Source of the DNA: Helicoverpa zea
Lineage: Eukaryota; Arthropoda; Insecta; Lepidoptera; Noctuidae
Length of the DNA stretch: 64,000 bases
Reading direction: 5' to 3'
Assembly: GCF_022581195.2 (NCBI RefSeq)
Contig: NC_061455.1
Location: 9,690,189 to 9,754,188 of the forward strand
Shown here: one piece after another, positions 52,401-60,912 of the stretch
Layout of the letters: every line of letters starts with the position of its first letter
How positions within the stretch are numbered: the first letter of the stretch is position 1
Position numbers and translations under genes: made by a program
The notes under the pieces: generated by a model
The model's database searches: none
Told to the model about the DNA's origin: nothing
The model's input: the letters and a program-made list of their open reading frames with translations, nothing else

Positions 52401-55400
52401 GCATGCCTCCTCCCCCTCCTCCAATGCCAGGGACACCTCCTGTGTCGCCAGGGTTGGACTCACCCCACTCTCAAACTTTCGAAAAATATCCATCATTGAC
52501 TATAAGACCAGATGATACTACTTCACCAAGTACAGTTCCAGAGGCAGCCAGGCAATCACTTACACCTGAAATAAGCACTGCTCCACCTCCTCCGTCAATG
52601 CCGGATGTAAGCCCGGAACCACAAACGCCGTCTATGGGTCCTCCGCCGCCCCCCATTCCCGAAATGGTTCAGCCAACCCTTCCTTCATCCGACATGGCTC
52701 CACCACCTCCACCTATGCCGGGAACGGGGTCTTCCCCACTGCACGTGCGTGGCATTGCGCCTCCACCTTCCATGCCTGACTGGGGGCTTCCACCTCCCAT
52801 GCCTGGCACCGGTCCACCACCGCCACCAATGCCCGGCACGGGCCCTCCTCCGCCACCAATGCCTGACATGGGCCCTCCCCCACCACCGATGCCTGGCACG
52901 GGTCCACCGCCGCCACCGATGCCTGGCATAGGCCCTCCTCCACCACCTATGCCTGGCATGGGTCCACCACCCCCACCAATGCCTGGAATGGGCGGCCCAC
53001 CACCACCACCAATGCCTGGCATGGGCCCACCTCCACCGCCTTTACCTGGTCCTTTTCCACCGCCTTTACCAGGCATGGGCGACACGATATCTCCCGGTAT
53101 ACCGGGCATCCCGCCTCCCCCTCCTCCGGCTATGTCTAGTGGGCCTGTGCCTTTCCCAGCACCTCCAGTGGGAGGATGGAATGTTCAAAGAGCAAGTAAG
53201 TAAGCAGTTTCTTTCAAAGATGCTTGAAGAGAAACCCCTTATTCATAAACGTCTTATTACTACAATGGATTATAGGCTACTTTTCACTCACTTCATTGAC
53301 ATACGACGACAAAAATGTAGTCATTATTTAAGTAGCGTTCATAAGTAGTAAGTTTTTATGAATATGGGGTGAGAATCTATCAAGATTCTGACCAATGATT
53401 GTTGTTGCAGCTTTAAGAAAAACCCCAGTAAAGCCGGCTGCACCCATGAAACCACTGTATTGGACACGCATTCTAGCGGTGCCACCAGCTCCTGTCGCCC
53501 AACCAGAGCATTCAGGCAACTTTAAACCCTTATGGTTGGAAATAGAAGAAACCAAGCTAGATAATATTGACGAATTTACTGATCTGTTCTCGAGACAAGT
53601 CGTAAAAGCGCCTGTCAAGAAAAAAGTCGAAGTCAAGACTAAGATTCAGCCGATAAAGATATTGGACAGCAAAAGATCGCAGAATGTTGGCATTCTTGCA
53701 CAAAGTTTACACGTTGAATTCTCAGAGATTGAGAATGCTATTTACAATTTCGATACGTCGGTAGTTAGTTTAGAAGCGTTGCATCAGATTTGCGAATTGG
53801 TAAGACATTTAAGATAACATTAATTTCATGAAAAATTATGTACTTATTGAATTATATCCACAAAGTCCAGTACCTTTTTTTCTACAATTATTTTTGTAAA
53901 TTTCAGAGAGCCACAGAAGAAGAGTTGGCACTAATAAAAGATCACCTGAAAAACAAACCTGAGATACCACTAGACAGACCTGAAGCTTTCCTACAAGATT
54001 TATCTGGTATACCCAACTTTGCAGAAAGAATATCCTGCTTTATGTTCCAAGCAGAATTCGAAGATGCAGCTAGCACAACTATGCACAAACTAGATAATTT
54101 GAAACATACCTGTGAGGTGAGACAATTGCTAAAAATATTCACCTTGTGTGTCCCATTCCGATATTGTATACATATACCCCGCTTTTGTCTTTTGTACCTA
54201 TACAAGTCTAATACCATGTAAATGGGATGTAATAGGGATGCACGGATGCATATTCTTATACATAACTTTTTTTCAGTTTCTGATGACTAGTGAGCCTTTA
54301 AAGAAATTATTTGCAATCATCCTAACTCTTGGCAACTACATGAACGGTGGAAATGGTCAGAGAGGGCAAGCTGATGGATTTGGTCTTGAGATTCTATCTA
54401 AACTCAAAGATGTGAAGGTAAGATTTTTATCTTATAATATTTGCTATTCTTCTTCTAAATTGCCCACGACTTTTCAAACGTTTACACATTAGATACGCAA
54501 GAGCGGCAGTGCTGCACTGTGTAGGCCCCAATTGAATTTTGTAGGCATTCTAAATCCCTCTCTAGTTTTCAATTTTAAGAAGACTTTTCTTATTGACTTC
54601 TGATGACACTTACGCGAATATTAGACATTTAAATAAAACTACTTTTACAGCTTTTATCGCGGTTATAATAATATTATTTAATCCCGACGTTTCGTATCTT
54701 TTACAGCATCCAAGGTTTCATCTTATTTATTTTTAACTAGCTGACCCGGCGAACTTCGTACCGCCTTTTCCTTATTTGCTCACCGTTTAGACCTACCTTG
54801 GACTACGACAAACATTTTAAAACCAAAATCAGCTCAATCGGTCCAGCCGTTCTCGAGTTTTAATCAGACTAACGAACAACAATTCATTTTTATTTATATA
54901 GATTTTTTGATTATTCCCCAGTCGAAGCAATCGAACGTGACGCTCCTCCACTTCATAGTGCGCACGTACATGCGCGCGTGCGGCGGCGCGCTGAGCGAGG
55001 GCTGCGCGCTGCCCGTGCCCGAGCCCGGTGACGTCACGCGCGCCGCCACGCTCGACTTCGCTGATGTCGCCGACAACCTTAATGCGCTTAGGAAGCAGTT
55101 GGATGGTATGTTGTTTTGATTTTTGGGAGTTTGATGGGATTTGAACGATTTGTCCTATGTGATCTGGATGCAAACGCGACGCAACCCAATTCGCTCCGGA
55201 TCGGATCCGGTGATTCGCCCATGTAGGATACACCCTAAATTGGGAAAGTGTCTACCTGATTTATATAACCCACTTTTATTCTTGCTGGCATTACTCATTA
55301 AGACTAAAGTCTGACGAAGTAAAACGAAGTGCCCCTCCTTACTTGTATTCGACCAACTTTTATCAACTTTGCGAGTATCATAGTAATATTTTAATTTAAA

Positions 55401-55985
55401 TTACAGGATGCAAAGATAAAATGAAGAAAGTGATAGACACCGACGTTCGTAACCTTAACGAGGACTCTCCTAATGACGAGGCGAAGAAACGTCTGGAGGT
55501 GTTCCAAGACAAGATGACCACATTCCTGAACGCTGCCGAAGAGAAACTAAAGACTGAAAACGAAAACTTAGACGAATGCCGCGCGAAATTCATTGCGACT
55601 GTTAAGTTTTATCAGTACACTCCTAAACGTGGAAAACTGGAAGACTGCGAACCGAAAGAATTTTTCTCACTGTGGACCTCATTTTGTAGCGATTTCAAAG
55701 ATATTTATAAGAAAGAAGAACAAATTGCAATTAAAGAAAAGTACGTATTTTGATGTTATTCCCAATATTGTCTTTGTGAATTCTGAGAATGTCATTCTAC
55801 TTGATATTTGGTACTACAATTATATATTTTTTTAATTTCTTCAATATTACATGATATTTAATTATATTTTCCATTGTTTCAGGTTAAAAGAAGCCAAAAA
55901 ACTTCAAGAAGAAAGGAAACCTATGACCCAGCCTAAGAAGGAAGGTGGCTTGAAGGCGCGCTTACAGAAGCTGTCCAGAAAATAA
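45591..55985 (+). CDS. capu: Formin, cappuccino orthologue (10 coding exons)
   Basis: An actin nucleator and elongator of the Cappuccino/FMN1-FMN2 type. In Drosophila this protein, with Spire, builds the cytoplasmic actin mesh of the oocyte. Coding exons: 45591-46446, 48227-48400, 50699-50874, 51308-53195, 53411-53799, 53907-54116, 54277-54417, 54922-55105, 55407-55740, 55883-55985. Joined, they give 1484 aa with every phase consistent and GT-AG borders throughout. Order: MGN start with basic tail; a conserved block including SNVLRKVASLTLDKL and YEKFEGQMLLNWF (about 300-400); a possible coiled coil (about 470-495); proline-rich FH1 (about 760-1018); FH2 (about 1036-1450) with KPLYWTRI and GNYMNGGNGQRGQADGF; and a short basic C-terminus (KARLQKLSRK) matching the position of the Spire-interaction motif. 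Order and similarity fit Drosophila Capu as I recall it. The N-terminal exon is the least certain part. Confidence 0.93.
47458..47688 (-). CDS. Unassigned 76-codon ORF antisense in capu intron 1
   Basis: It starts MSRLGRVPIKTYLEDKLS and ends with the acidic/basic DAVVKADRADRIKV segment. The composition is protein-like and unusually rich in Ala, Asp and Lys for AT-rich non-coding DNA. I do not recognise the family. It could be a small gene nested in the intron, a processed pseudogene, or chance. No splice or poly(A) evidence was found. Confidence 0.22.
   Translation of the reverse strand: MSRLGRVPIKTYLEDKLSVKESINASLIPQLDANNGTTAAHLLLAWNLGSQRKNVDAVVKADRADRIKVMAAITKQ
47836..48085 (-). repeat. 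Diverged LINE/SINE fragment in capu intron 1
   Basis: TTTTATTTGGGGTCGGCGCA, preceded by CATCATCCTCC, is a combination that I know as the reverse strand of a lepidopteran retroelement 3' end. The sequence that follows (CATCCATCGTTTC, then GTCCATTCACGTTCATGC) fits the same family, diverged. The 65-codon minus frame here belongs to it. Confidence 0.5.
48227..48400 (+). CDS. capu: capu exon 2
   Basis: The acceptor TTTCTACTTCAG ends at 48226 and the donor GTAAAT starts at 48401. It encodes SNVLRKVASLTLDKL and DKVDFKQYEKFEG, closely matching Drosophila Capu around its SNVLKKVASFT and YEKFEGQ segments. Confidence 0.9.
48856..49329 (+). CDS. 157-codon ORF in capu intron 2, possible alternative first exon
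   Basis: A frame of this length is unexpected in AT-rich intron DNA, and the amino-acid composition is protein-like. It starts MQLSTNRVNF, contains KLLRAVSKCLRHNRALVLY and TMKVPKTLQWFRFQMFVF, and ends DRLTAGEMLHIHICTFL. A GTACGT donor overlaps the end (GT at 49313). Splicing there would leave phase 1, exactly what capu exon 3 needs. I therefore infer that it could be an alternative N-terminal exon of capu. It could also be a relic of an inserted element. I recognise no domain. Confidence 0.3.
   Translation: MQLSTNRVNFTNSSVAQFNYVTFFSQFRSRRKGVQDIGNVLRLHNDDFALFRAEITAKTKLLRAVSKCLRHNRALVLYAPQKKLTMKVPKTLQWFRFQMFVFNRENYKVSIECDLKMSTIVMQVSVQSDTTVLCSVDISKDRLTAGEMLHIHICTFL
49990..50145 (+). mobile_element. 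SINE tail fragment in capu intron 2
   Basis: It contains CAGATAGGGCAGTCGCTCCT, then CATCCGGTTAGACTGGAAG, CCCCAACATAGTTGGGAAAA and AGGCTCGGAGGATGG. The first block is the same as the tail of the minus-strand SINE at 18531-18807. The tRNA-like head is missing, so the copy is truncated at its 5' side. Confidence 0.65.
50699..50874 (+). CDS. capu: capu exon 3
   Basis: Acceptor AATTCCAG, donor GTAAAT at 50875. It encodes QMLLNWFVSSITENN and CTDLLAAGVLRQISD, the counterpart of the QMLIKWL and CTNLKYVGVLKQIS blocks of fly Capu. Confidence 0.9.
51308..53195 (+). CDS. capu: capu exon 4: linker and FH1 domain
   Basis: It starts PNLMYYWAHMEAP with TPGRLHTSVWPP soon after, matching the MYQWTHTEQP and TPGKL region of fly Capu. 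A predicted coiled coil (VVISQLKKKLQELEFQLEKY) follows, then a Ser/Thr/Asp-rich AT-biased linker. The exon then switches to the GC-rich FH1 stretch, where about ten 10-residue GPPPPPMPG[TM/IM]-type units run in tandem (52798-53040). This is the profilin-binding part. The donor is GTAAGT at 53196. A second GTAAGC at 53200 would break the frame. Confidence 0.93.
53411..53799 (+). CDS. capu: capu exon 5: FH2 lasso and start
   Basis: Acceptor TTGTTGCAG, donor GTAAGA at 53800. It encodes KPLYWTRI (FH2 lasso), WLEIEETKLDNIDEFTDLFS and ILDSKRSQNVGILAQSLHV, all FH2 signatures. Confidence 0.95.
53907..54116 (+). CDS. capu: capu exon 6: FH2
   Basis: Acceptor AAATTTCAG, donor GTGAGA at 54117. It encodes RATEEELALIKDHLKN, IPLDRPEAFLQDLS and ERISCFMFQAEFED, matching fly Capu. 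Confidence 0.95.
54277..54417 (+). CDS. capu: capu exon 7: FH2 core motif
   Basis: Acceptor TTTTTTTCAG, donor GTAAGA at 54418. It holds the hallmark GNYMNGGNGQRGQADGF and LEILSKLKDVK. Confidence 0.95.
54590..54720 (+). mobile_element. Second copy of the foldback insertion, in capu intron 7
   Basis: It shares GACACTTACGCGAATATTAG, AAATAAAACTACTTTTA and AATCCCGACGTTTCG with the copy at 17475-17648. The returning inverted arm present in that copy is absent here, so this one is truncated or a variant. Confidence 0.7.
54735..54905 (+). repeat. Dispersed repeat abutting the capu exon 8 acceptor
   Basis: It begins ACTAGCTGACCCGGCGAACT, contains ATCGGTCCAGCCGTTCTCGA and ends TTTATTTATATAGAT. This repeat family is common in Lepidoptera. 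Its last bases lie about 20 bp before the AG of exon 8, so the branch point and probably part of the pyrimidine tract lie in or beside inserted DNA. Confidence 0.65.
54922..55105 (+). CDS. capu: capu exon 8: FH2, GC-rich
   Basis: Acceptor TTATTCCCCAG, donor GTATGT at 55106. It encodes SKQSNVTLLHFIVRTYMRA and LPVPEPGDVTRAATLDF. The middle (about 54950-55040) is very GC-rich relative to its surroundings. Confidence 0.93.
55407..55740 (+). CDS. capu: capu exon 9: FH2 end
   Basis: Acceptor TAAATTACAG, donor GTACGT at 55741. It encodes a helical, charged segment including LDECRAKFIATVKFYQYTPK and FFSLWTSFCSDFKDIYKKE, matching the end of the FH2 domain. Confidence 0.93.
55883..55985 (+). CDS. capu: capu exon 10: C-terminal tail
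   Basis: Acceptor CCATTGTTTCAG, stop TAA at 55983-55985. The last residues GGLKARLQKLSRK are basic. They sit where fly Capu carries the tail that binds the Spire KIND domain. Confidence 0.92.
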
Positions 55986-56837
55986 TACTTGATAACAATG
56001 GCTAAAATTGTATTAATTTGTTTAAAAGCACAAAGGATGTGTCTACTTTACTTGCTTTTGCATTCCAATTAGAACATTCCGATTCAAAATAACTAACCAA
56101 ACAGTAAACAGGCATATAGCCTTCTTGATGTAAAATTGTAATTCCGTAAGTTTATATGAATTCCGTCGAATATTAAATATAAATTGTCGGAAAGTTATAA
56201 GTGCGCATTTTGACGATCCTGGTACTCGGACTTCGACAGTTTATAATTCTCGATTTTGTTACAGACTTAATATATTTTTTTTTGAAGAAGGGCCTAATTA
56301 TTATCAAATCAAGAATATTTCTGAAAGAACTATAATTATGTTTTCTTTTAAAGATTCTAACACATTCAGTAAGGCCTATATTGCTAATTTATTTACACTA
56401 ATGAAGTTGTATCTGCTTCAAGCTTACTAAGCAACACTAAGAATAGTTTTAAAAAGTTTGCAGGTATGAGAAATAAAAAAACATGTTAAAATGATCATGT
56501 ACAAAAAGAATAACTACTCAAGTTTTTCCGTCTGGTTCTTGTGAGAAATACAGGCATAATTTTGTATAAATTGAACATGAGTTACTAAAGGAACTACATT
56601 CATATTGGTTAACAGGTTCCCCATTTGTGATTATAATGGTACTTTAAATTTGTATCATACAGAATATCATTAGGTATTCCTGCACATACGTAATTGTACC
56701 TGATATACTGTTTTTAATGCATTATGTTAATTTAAATGCCCAATTATGAGCATAGTTATTCATCTAAAAATGGTGCTGTAACAATTGTTGTATTTGTAAA
56801 TATTATTATTTAAACATTATAAAACTCAAATATTATT
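55986..56837 (+). other. capu 3' untranslated region
   Basis: AT-rich, without frames. It runs from the capu stop to the palindromic poly(A) signal, about 850 bp. The extent is inferred from that signal. Confidence 0.5.
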
Positions 56838-56854
56838 AATAAAAGCTTTTATTA
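56837..56854. terminator. Palindromic two-way poly(A) signal
   Basis: TAATAAAAGCTTTTATTA is a perfect 18-bp palindrome. It supplies AATAAA on the plus strand (56838-56843) for capu and on the minus strand (56853-56848) for NEPRO. The minus-strand hexamer overlaps the NEPRO stop codon (56854-56852). Confidence 0.75.
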
Positions 56855-57996
56855 TATATAATCTAAACATTTTTGTTTCCATATCTTTTGGAATTTTTTG
56901 TCTATTTTCCTGTTGGGAACTGTGTCACATAGTTTGGTCAAAGCATTCTTGAGAGCATGCCATTGCATGAGGCTCAAGTGGCCAGTCAGTGATTTGCTAT
57001 CTGATTCATTTCTTAACTTTTCTTCTGTGTCAATAAATTTCTTTAGAGACATAGTATTCGTTATTTTTTCATGAGAATGTATCTGTTGTTCTTTCACAAC
57101 AGGAGGTGTGCTTTTCTCAGGTGCAGTACTGTTATTGGAGTTAAGAAGTAATTTGAAACTTTCTCTTGACAATGCAACACCATGGTCTATTTTTGTCACA
57201 GGTAACACTGGTCGAATTTCCTGCAACACAGGTTTGATATCTTGCAGCAATGGTTTAGTTTCCTCTGTTTTCTCATCAATGTCCATATTATCTTCATCAA
57301 ATTGATTTATATAGCCCATTATATTATCTATCAGGTCATTGTCATCCCCATCAATTAAGGTGTTATCAATCTCAATGTGTTTCTTTTGTGCCCAATCAAA
57401 TCTACCAATCTCGTCAACATGTTTCAAGTCCAACCATTCTTCAAAGTCTTTTGGTAATTCATAGTTGTCTGGTAGAAAATTCAACCCTTTTAACTCTAGT
57501 TTATTTAAATAGTGATACAGGTTGGGGTACCAGGATGCTGAATGTTGCAGGAGTACCATACTCATTGACCACAGTCTACACAAGAGTGCGTATGGCAACA
57601 CGCTCATCCAGTGACTCTCACCCCTCTTTATCCTGTCCAAATAGAACACTGCAGCTTGTTTAGAACAAACACAAATCCTCAACATTATTTTTGCAAATGC
57701 CATTACTCTTAGTATAACATATTGTAGCATCTGTCTTGTAGGCAAATACAGATCATCATCTTTCTCTGTTGGTATAGATACTGAAAAGTTTTCTACATCC
57801 TTCAATAGATTTAGTGCCAAATACTTCTTGAGAGCTGTGTTTACTTTCCTCAAATTCCGGTAACCTATATCATTGCGAAATTTCTTATCATATTTGTACA
57901 AAAATCTTGAGCAAATAGCACTTTCTTGGTGCAGTGGCGACTGCTTCGATAGCACCTTTGTGATGTTATTGAATACGTGTTTTAAGGCTGAGACAT
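56852..57996 (-). CDS. nepro: NEPRO exon 2
   Basis: Preceded by the acceptor CCTTTCTGTTCTAG (minus strand). It starts with the aspartate codon split between the exons, then VSALKHVFNNITKV, and ends at TAA 56854-56852. The intron is 256 bp. Confidence 0.85.
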
Positions 57997-58325
57997 CTAG
58001 AACAGAAAGGAATTTTATCAATGCCGTCATAAGTTCATCACAAGTTTATTTCGATCTAATTAGAGGTTTAACATTGAATTTGATAAGAAGGTAATGAAAT
58101 TATAACAGCAATACAAAGAGCCATATTTGTGGTACTCCGTACTCCTAGCTGTAAAGCCATACTACATTGTTGTGCAGGTATAAAAGTTAATTAATTCTAC
58201 TATCCCATGCTTTTAATAGGTCTGTTTTGGAAATATCTTCCATAAATCTTACCAAATTTGGATGCACACAGAAACATATTTACTGGTGGTGGTAATAGAG
58301 TTGAACTGTTCCATGGTTCCGGCAT
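56852..58325 (-). CDS. nepro: Nucleolus and neural progenitor protein (NEPRO) homologue
   Basis: A nucleolar protein family; the human member is linked to ribosome/RNase MRP biology and neural progenitors. Two coding exons: 58325-58253 and 57996-56852, joined in phase 1, giving 405 aa. Exon 1 encodes MPEPWNSSTLLPPP, matching the LEPWN start of human NEPRO. Exon 2 carries the conserved N-terminal domain: RNLRKVNTALKKYLALNL (about 70), YVILRVMAFAKIMLRICVC (about 117) and LLCRLWSMSMVLLQHS (about 162), in the same order as the human protein. An acidic stretch (about 240-270) and a basic C-terminus (KKFQKIWKQKCLDYI) follow. It is shorter than human NEPRO (567 aa). It is convergent with capu and divergent from SUB1. 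Identification is from recalled similarity. Confidence 0.82.
58253..58325 (-). CDS. nepro: NEPRO exon 1
   Basis: ATG at 58325 and the open frame through MPEPWNSSTLLPPPVNMF to a strong GTAAGA donor (58252 downward). This is the likely true start. The open frame starting at ATG 58030 reads through the intron end and is not the N-terminus. Confidence 0.75.
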
Positions 58326-58780
58326 TATAAATTACCATACGTACTTATGAATACAAATAATAGCGAAATATATTTTGTATTTACAATATTTCCTAACCTA
58401 CACTTCTTAAACACAACAAATACACCTGATAGTGCCGACTACTATGTCATTTTTTGTAGTTTGACATTTGATAAGTAGGAATGTCCATGGGATGTCCAAT
58501 CACCGAGAGTGATTGTAACCGTACATCTCTATTTTAATCTGATTTTAAAATAAGAATCCCCAAATCGCATCAAATTCTCTAAAACATTCAATTTAATTAT
58601 TCACGTAACTACATGCTGTAATATACCTTCATATTCTCCTTAGAATATTTGCAAATATATAAAATTTATTTTTACACATCAATTCTTGCAACCCATTCCT
58701 GGCTGTCTGACTGACACTGACTTCTAACTTGACATAATTACTTCTCTCTCTTTCTTGTCGAATGTTTTTTAGATTTGCCG
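58326..58780. promoter_or_regulatory. Shared divergent promoter region NEPRO / SUB1
   Basis: This is the only space between the two head-to-head genes. It is AT-rich and without frames. A pyrimidine-rich CTTCTCTCTCTTTCTTGTCG (58741-58760) precedes the probable SUB1 5' exon and could be its initiator. No TATA box at a convincing position. Assignment rests on gene layout. Confidence 0.45.
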
Positions 58781-58987
58781 GCAGTAAGCAGTAAGTAAGC
58801 AAAAAATATTATACTAACTAAACATTGTTGTAGCCTTAGGGAAAATCCTTGGTTTGTAGATAAATGTTAGTACTATATCTGTATATAGTACTATTATTAT
58901 AGTAATATATTTCACGAAATCGTGGCTTAAATATTTATCACCACAATATTTTTTAACTGTTCTAGATAACCTGTTTCAAACTACAAA
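58761..58987 (+). other. SUB1 5' untranslated region with probable intron
   Basis: A GTAAGT at 58791 and an acceptor ACTGTTCTAG ending at 58965 suggest a non-coding first exon ending at 58790 and a second one from 58966 to the ATG. The putative intron contains a short palindrome, AGTACTATA and TATAGTACT, near 58868-58891. Confidence 0.45.
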
Positions 58988-59050
58988 ATGCCCAAACATA
59001 AGAAGCAAGCGAGCTCCAGCAGTTCCGACAGCGATGATGGGCCAGTGGAT
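58988..59050 (+). CDS. Ssb-c31a: SUB1 exon 1
   Basis: Start ATG in the context CAAAATGCC. It encodes the basic start and the serine/aspartate tract and ends PVD before GTAAGT. Confidence 0.9.
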
Positions 59051-59675
59051 GTAAGTTTTCATTTCTTTTTTAGATACTTACATGGTTAACTAAGGTGCCC
59101 ATTGGAAAGCTGTAAAGTAGATCTTTCGTCCATAATTTTAACACGTGTAAATGCAAAATGGCTAACATTTTCTTTTTAAACTTTGAGTGCAATATGTTAC
59201 CTTTACGCTATATTCCCTCAATGCCGACAGTATGCCTCATATTTATGTATAATAGCAGACCAAATGTCTGTTTTACTTCATCTGTTAATAAACCCAAAAT
59301 AAATAGATCAAGATGTTAGCATTTTAATGGCACAGCATCCTCCCAACATGGAAGAGAACGACTTGATGACGGTAGTTTATAGCAATGTTATGTTAATGAA
59401 AAAAATGTTTGTTCCAGAGAAACCCACCTGCAGAAAAGAAAGCCAAAATGGGTAGCAGGACTAATGATAAAGAACCTACCTGGGTTTTAGAAGGGAAGAA
59501 ATTAGTTAAGATCAGGGAGTTCAAAGGCAAGGTATACATAGACATAAGAGAATTCTATGAGAAGAATGGTGAACTGTTACCAGGAAAGAAGGGTATAAGT
59601 ATGACACCGGAACAGTGGAGAAAACTGTTGTCACTGGGTGATGAAGTAAATGAAACACTAAGAACCTCATGCTGA
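58988..59675 (+). CDS. Ssb-c31a: PC4/SUB1 transcriptional coactivator (p15), Ssb-c31a type
   Basis: A single-stranded DNA-binding nuclear protein that helps RNA polymerase II transcription. Exons 58988-59050 (21 codons) and 59418-59675, joined in phase 0, give 106 aa; the usual insect length is about 110. The N-terminus is MPKHKKQ followed by a Ser/Asp run (SSSSSDSDD, residues 9-17), a typical CK2-type acidic serine tract. A basic linker comes next (EKKAKMGSR). The C-terminal PC4 domain (about 42-104) starts TWVLEGKKLVKIREFKGK and contains the conserved IDIREFYEKNGE and LLPGKKGISMTPEQW. Borders are GTAAGT (59051) and TTGTTCCAG (to 59417). The protein closely resembles Drosophila Ssb-c31a and human SUB1. 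Confidence 0.94.
59418..59675 (+). CDS. Ssb-c31a: SUB1 exon 2
   Basis: It encodes the whole PC4 DNA-binding domain and ends ETLRTSC, stop TGA 59673-59675. Confidence 0.93.
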   Translation, partial: RNPPAEKKAKMGSRTNDKEPTWVLEGKKLVKIREFKGKVYIDIREFYEKNGELLPGKKGISMTPEQWRKLLSLGDEVNETLRTSC

Positions 59676-60118
59676 GATATATTTATTGTTGTTCCTTGTA
59701 ATAAAACTGTGAGTTATCCTTAAATAATTGCTTGTTTAATTTAGGCAGTATTGCCTGTTTTTGTGGTATCAATACATGGATGTCTATTCAAGTGAATTGA
59801 GCATTTGATGCATGTTGAAGTAATTTACAAGTATGATGATAATGTTCATTGTTTCAAGTAGTTTTGAATTGTAGGTAATTTTGTGGCTTTTGATGTCAAT
59901 AAGTTTTGAATAGCATGATAGTTTGAAATAGGAGGCCTTTTCATGGCACTAGAACATTGTAATAAAGTAAAAACAATATATTTTTAATCATATGTGTATG
60001 AGGAATAGTTGTACATAATCAGTGTTATTTCTTGACTGCCTTATCAAAAACTGCAACAGGAAAATACAAACAATAGTAGTTACCAAGTTGATTGCAGTCA
60101 TAGTAAAAGGACAGTGAG
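59676..60118 (+). other. SUB1 3' untranslated region, candidate poly(A) signals
   Basis: AATAAA occurs at 59700-59705, only 25 bp after the stop, and at 59961-59966. A third lies at 60587-60592 beyond a hairpin and a MITE. The second seems the most plausible end. Confidence 0.5.
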
Positions 60119-60160
60119 CACTTAATGCTAGGGGAGCTACCTCTCCCCTAGCATTAAGTG
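60119..60160. repeat. Perfect 18-bp stem hairpin
   Basis: CACTTAATGCTAGGGGAG (60119-60136), a 6-nt loop, then its exact inverse (60143-60160). The flanks do not extend the pairing. It lies downstream of SUB1 and, if the distal poly(A) site is used, inside its 3' UTR. Confidence 0.9.
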
Positions 60161-60223
60161 ATACATCAATAGAAAGCTTTGTAGTCATTTTCTTGTATGG
60201 CAGCTACTGTCATTTGTTAGTAT

Positions 60224-60350
60224 AGTTATCGGCATGGATATTGAGCTCTTGGAAGAGGGGGGATTGCTTTGCGCACTGTACACATAAGGCAATAAACCAA
60301 TAAATCGCTTCTCAGGTGAAGGTCAGGGCTCAATATCTGTGCCGATAACT
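60224..60350. mobile_element. MITE, about 127 bp
   Basis: Ends AGTTATCGGCATGGATATTG and, inverted, AGTTATCGGCACAGATATTG are terminal inverted repeats of about 23 bp with two or three mismatches (60224-60246, 60328-60350). The inside is non-coding. No certain target duplication. I recognise the GTTATCGGCA end from lepidopteran MITEs. Confidence 0.75.
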
Positions 60351-60912
60351 TTATAAAGGGAGTTATAATGTGTTTAATGAAACAATAACTTCGTCAAAAT
60401 TTGCTCTATGTTATAATGTATTGACAATCAGTGGGTGTTATACTACTATGAAATGTTGCATTTGGAAAGTTTATTTTTATGATATAACTCATGTGTGCGT
60501 TTGCGCAGCGGAATGTTGTTGAATTTAAAGATTTTAATTATGCAGATAATTATATAGTGTAAGACGTCCTATAATTGTGTATGGTAAATAAAAATTTGTG
60601 TATGCAGCCATTGTGGAGAAATTCACCAAAAACAGATTCCGCTGGGCGAACGTTGGCGAACGTTGTCCTGGCGGAACTTTTTTTAATCCATAGACTTTAG
60701 ACGAAAAGAGATGTGTCCGAAAATTAGTGTGTATTTGTGTATAATTGATTATGTATGAATGAAATCAGTGCATGCATAAACTTCGGAGAAATTCAAGTTT
60801 CCGCTACGCGAACGTTTGGCCATTAGCTAGTTTTCATATAAAGCGCTTACATAGAGAGCTGTAGATTTTTACATACGTTGTTTTGAATTTGTTTATATTT
60901 GTTTAATAAACA
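60351..60912. other. Non-coding stretch with a weak internal repetition
   Basis: GGAGAAATTCA followed by TTCCGCT and GCGAACGTT appears twice (about 60614 and 60784). This may be the outer part of the long inverted-repeat element that follows. Confidence 0.35.

Noticed and set aside
52669..53109. 146-codon Gly/Pro minus-strand ORF and further frames over the FH1 region
   Set aside because: They are mirror frames of the proline-rich coding repeat. CCN codons have no stops on the other strand.
53200..53205. Second GTAAGC donor at the end of capu exon 4
   Set aside because: Its use would put exon 5 out of frame. The GTAAGT at 53196 keeps the FH2 frame.
57997..58030. ATG at 58030 as NEPRO start, with a three-codon upstream ORF (ATG AAC TTA TGA) overlapping it
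   Set aside because: This part lies within the predicted intron once the exon at 58325-58253 is joined.
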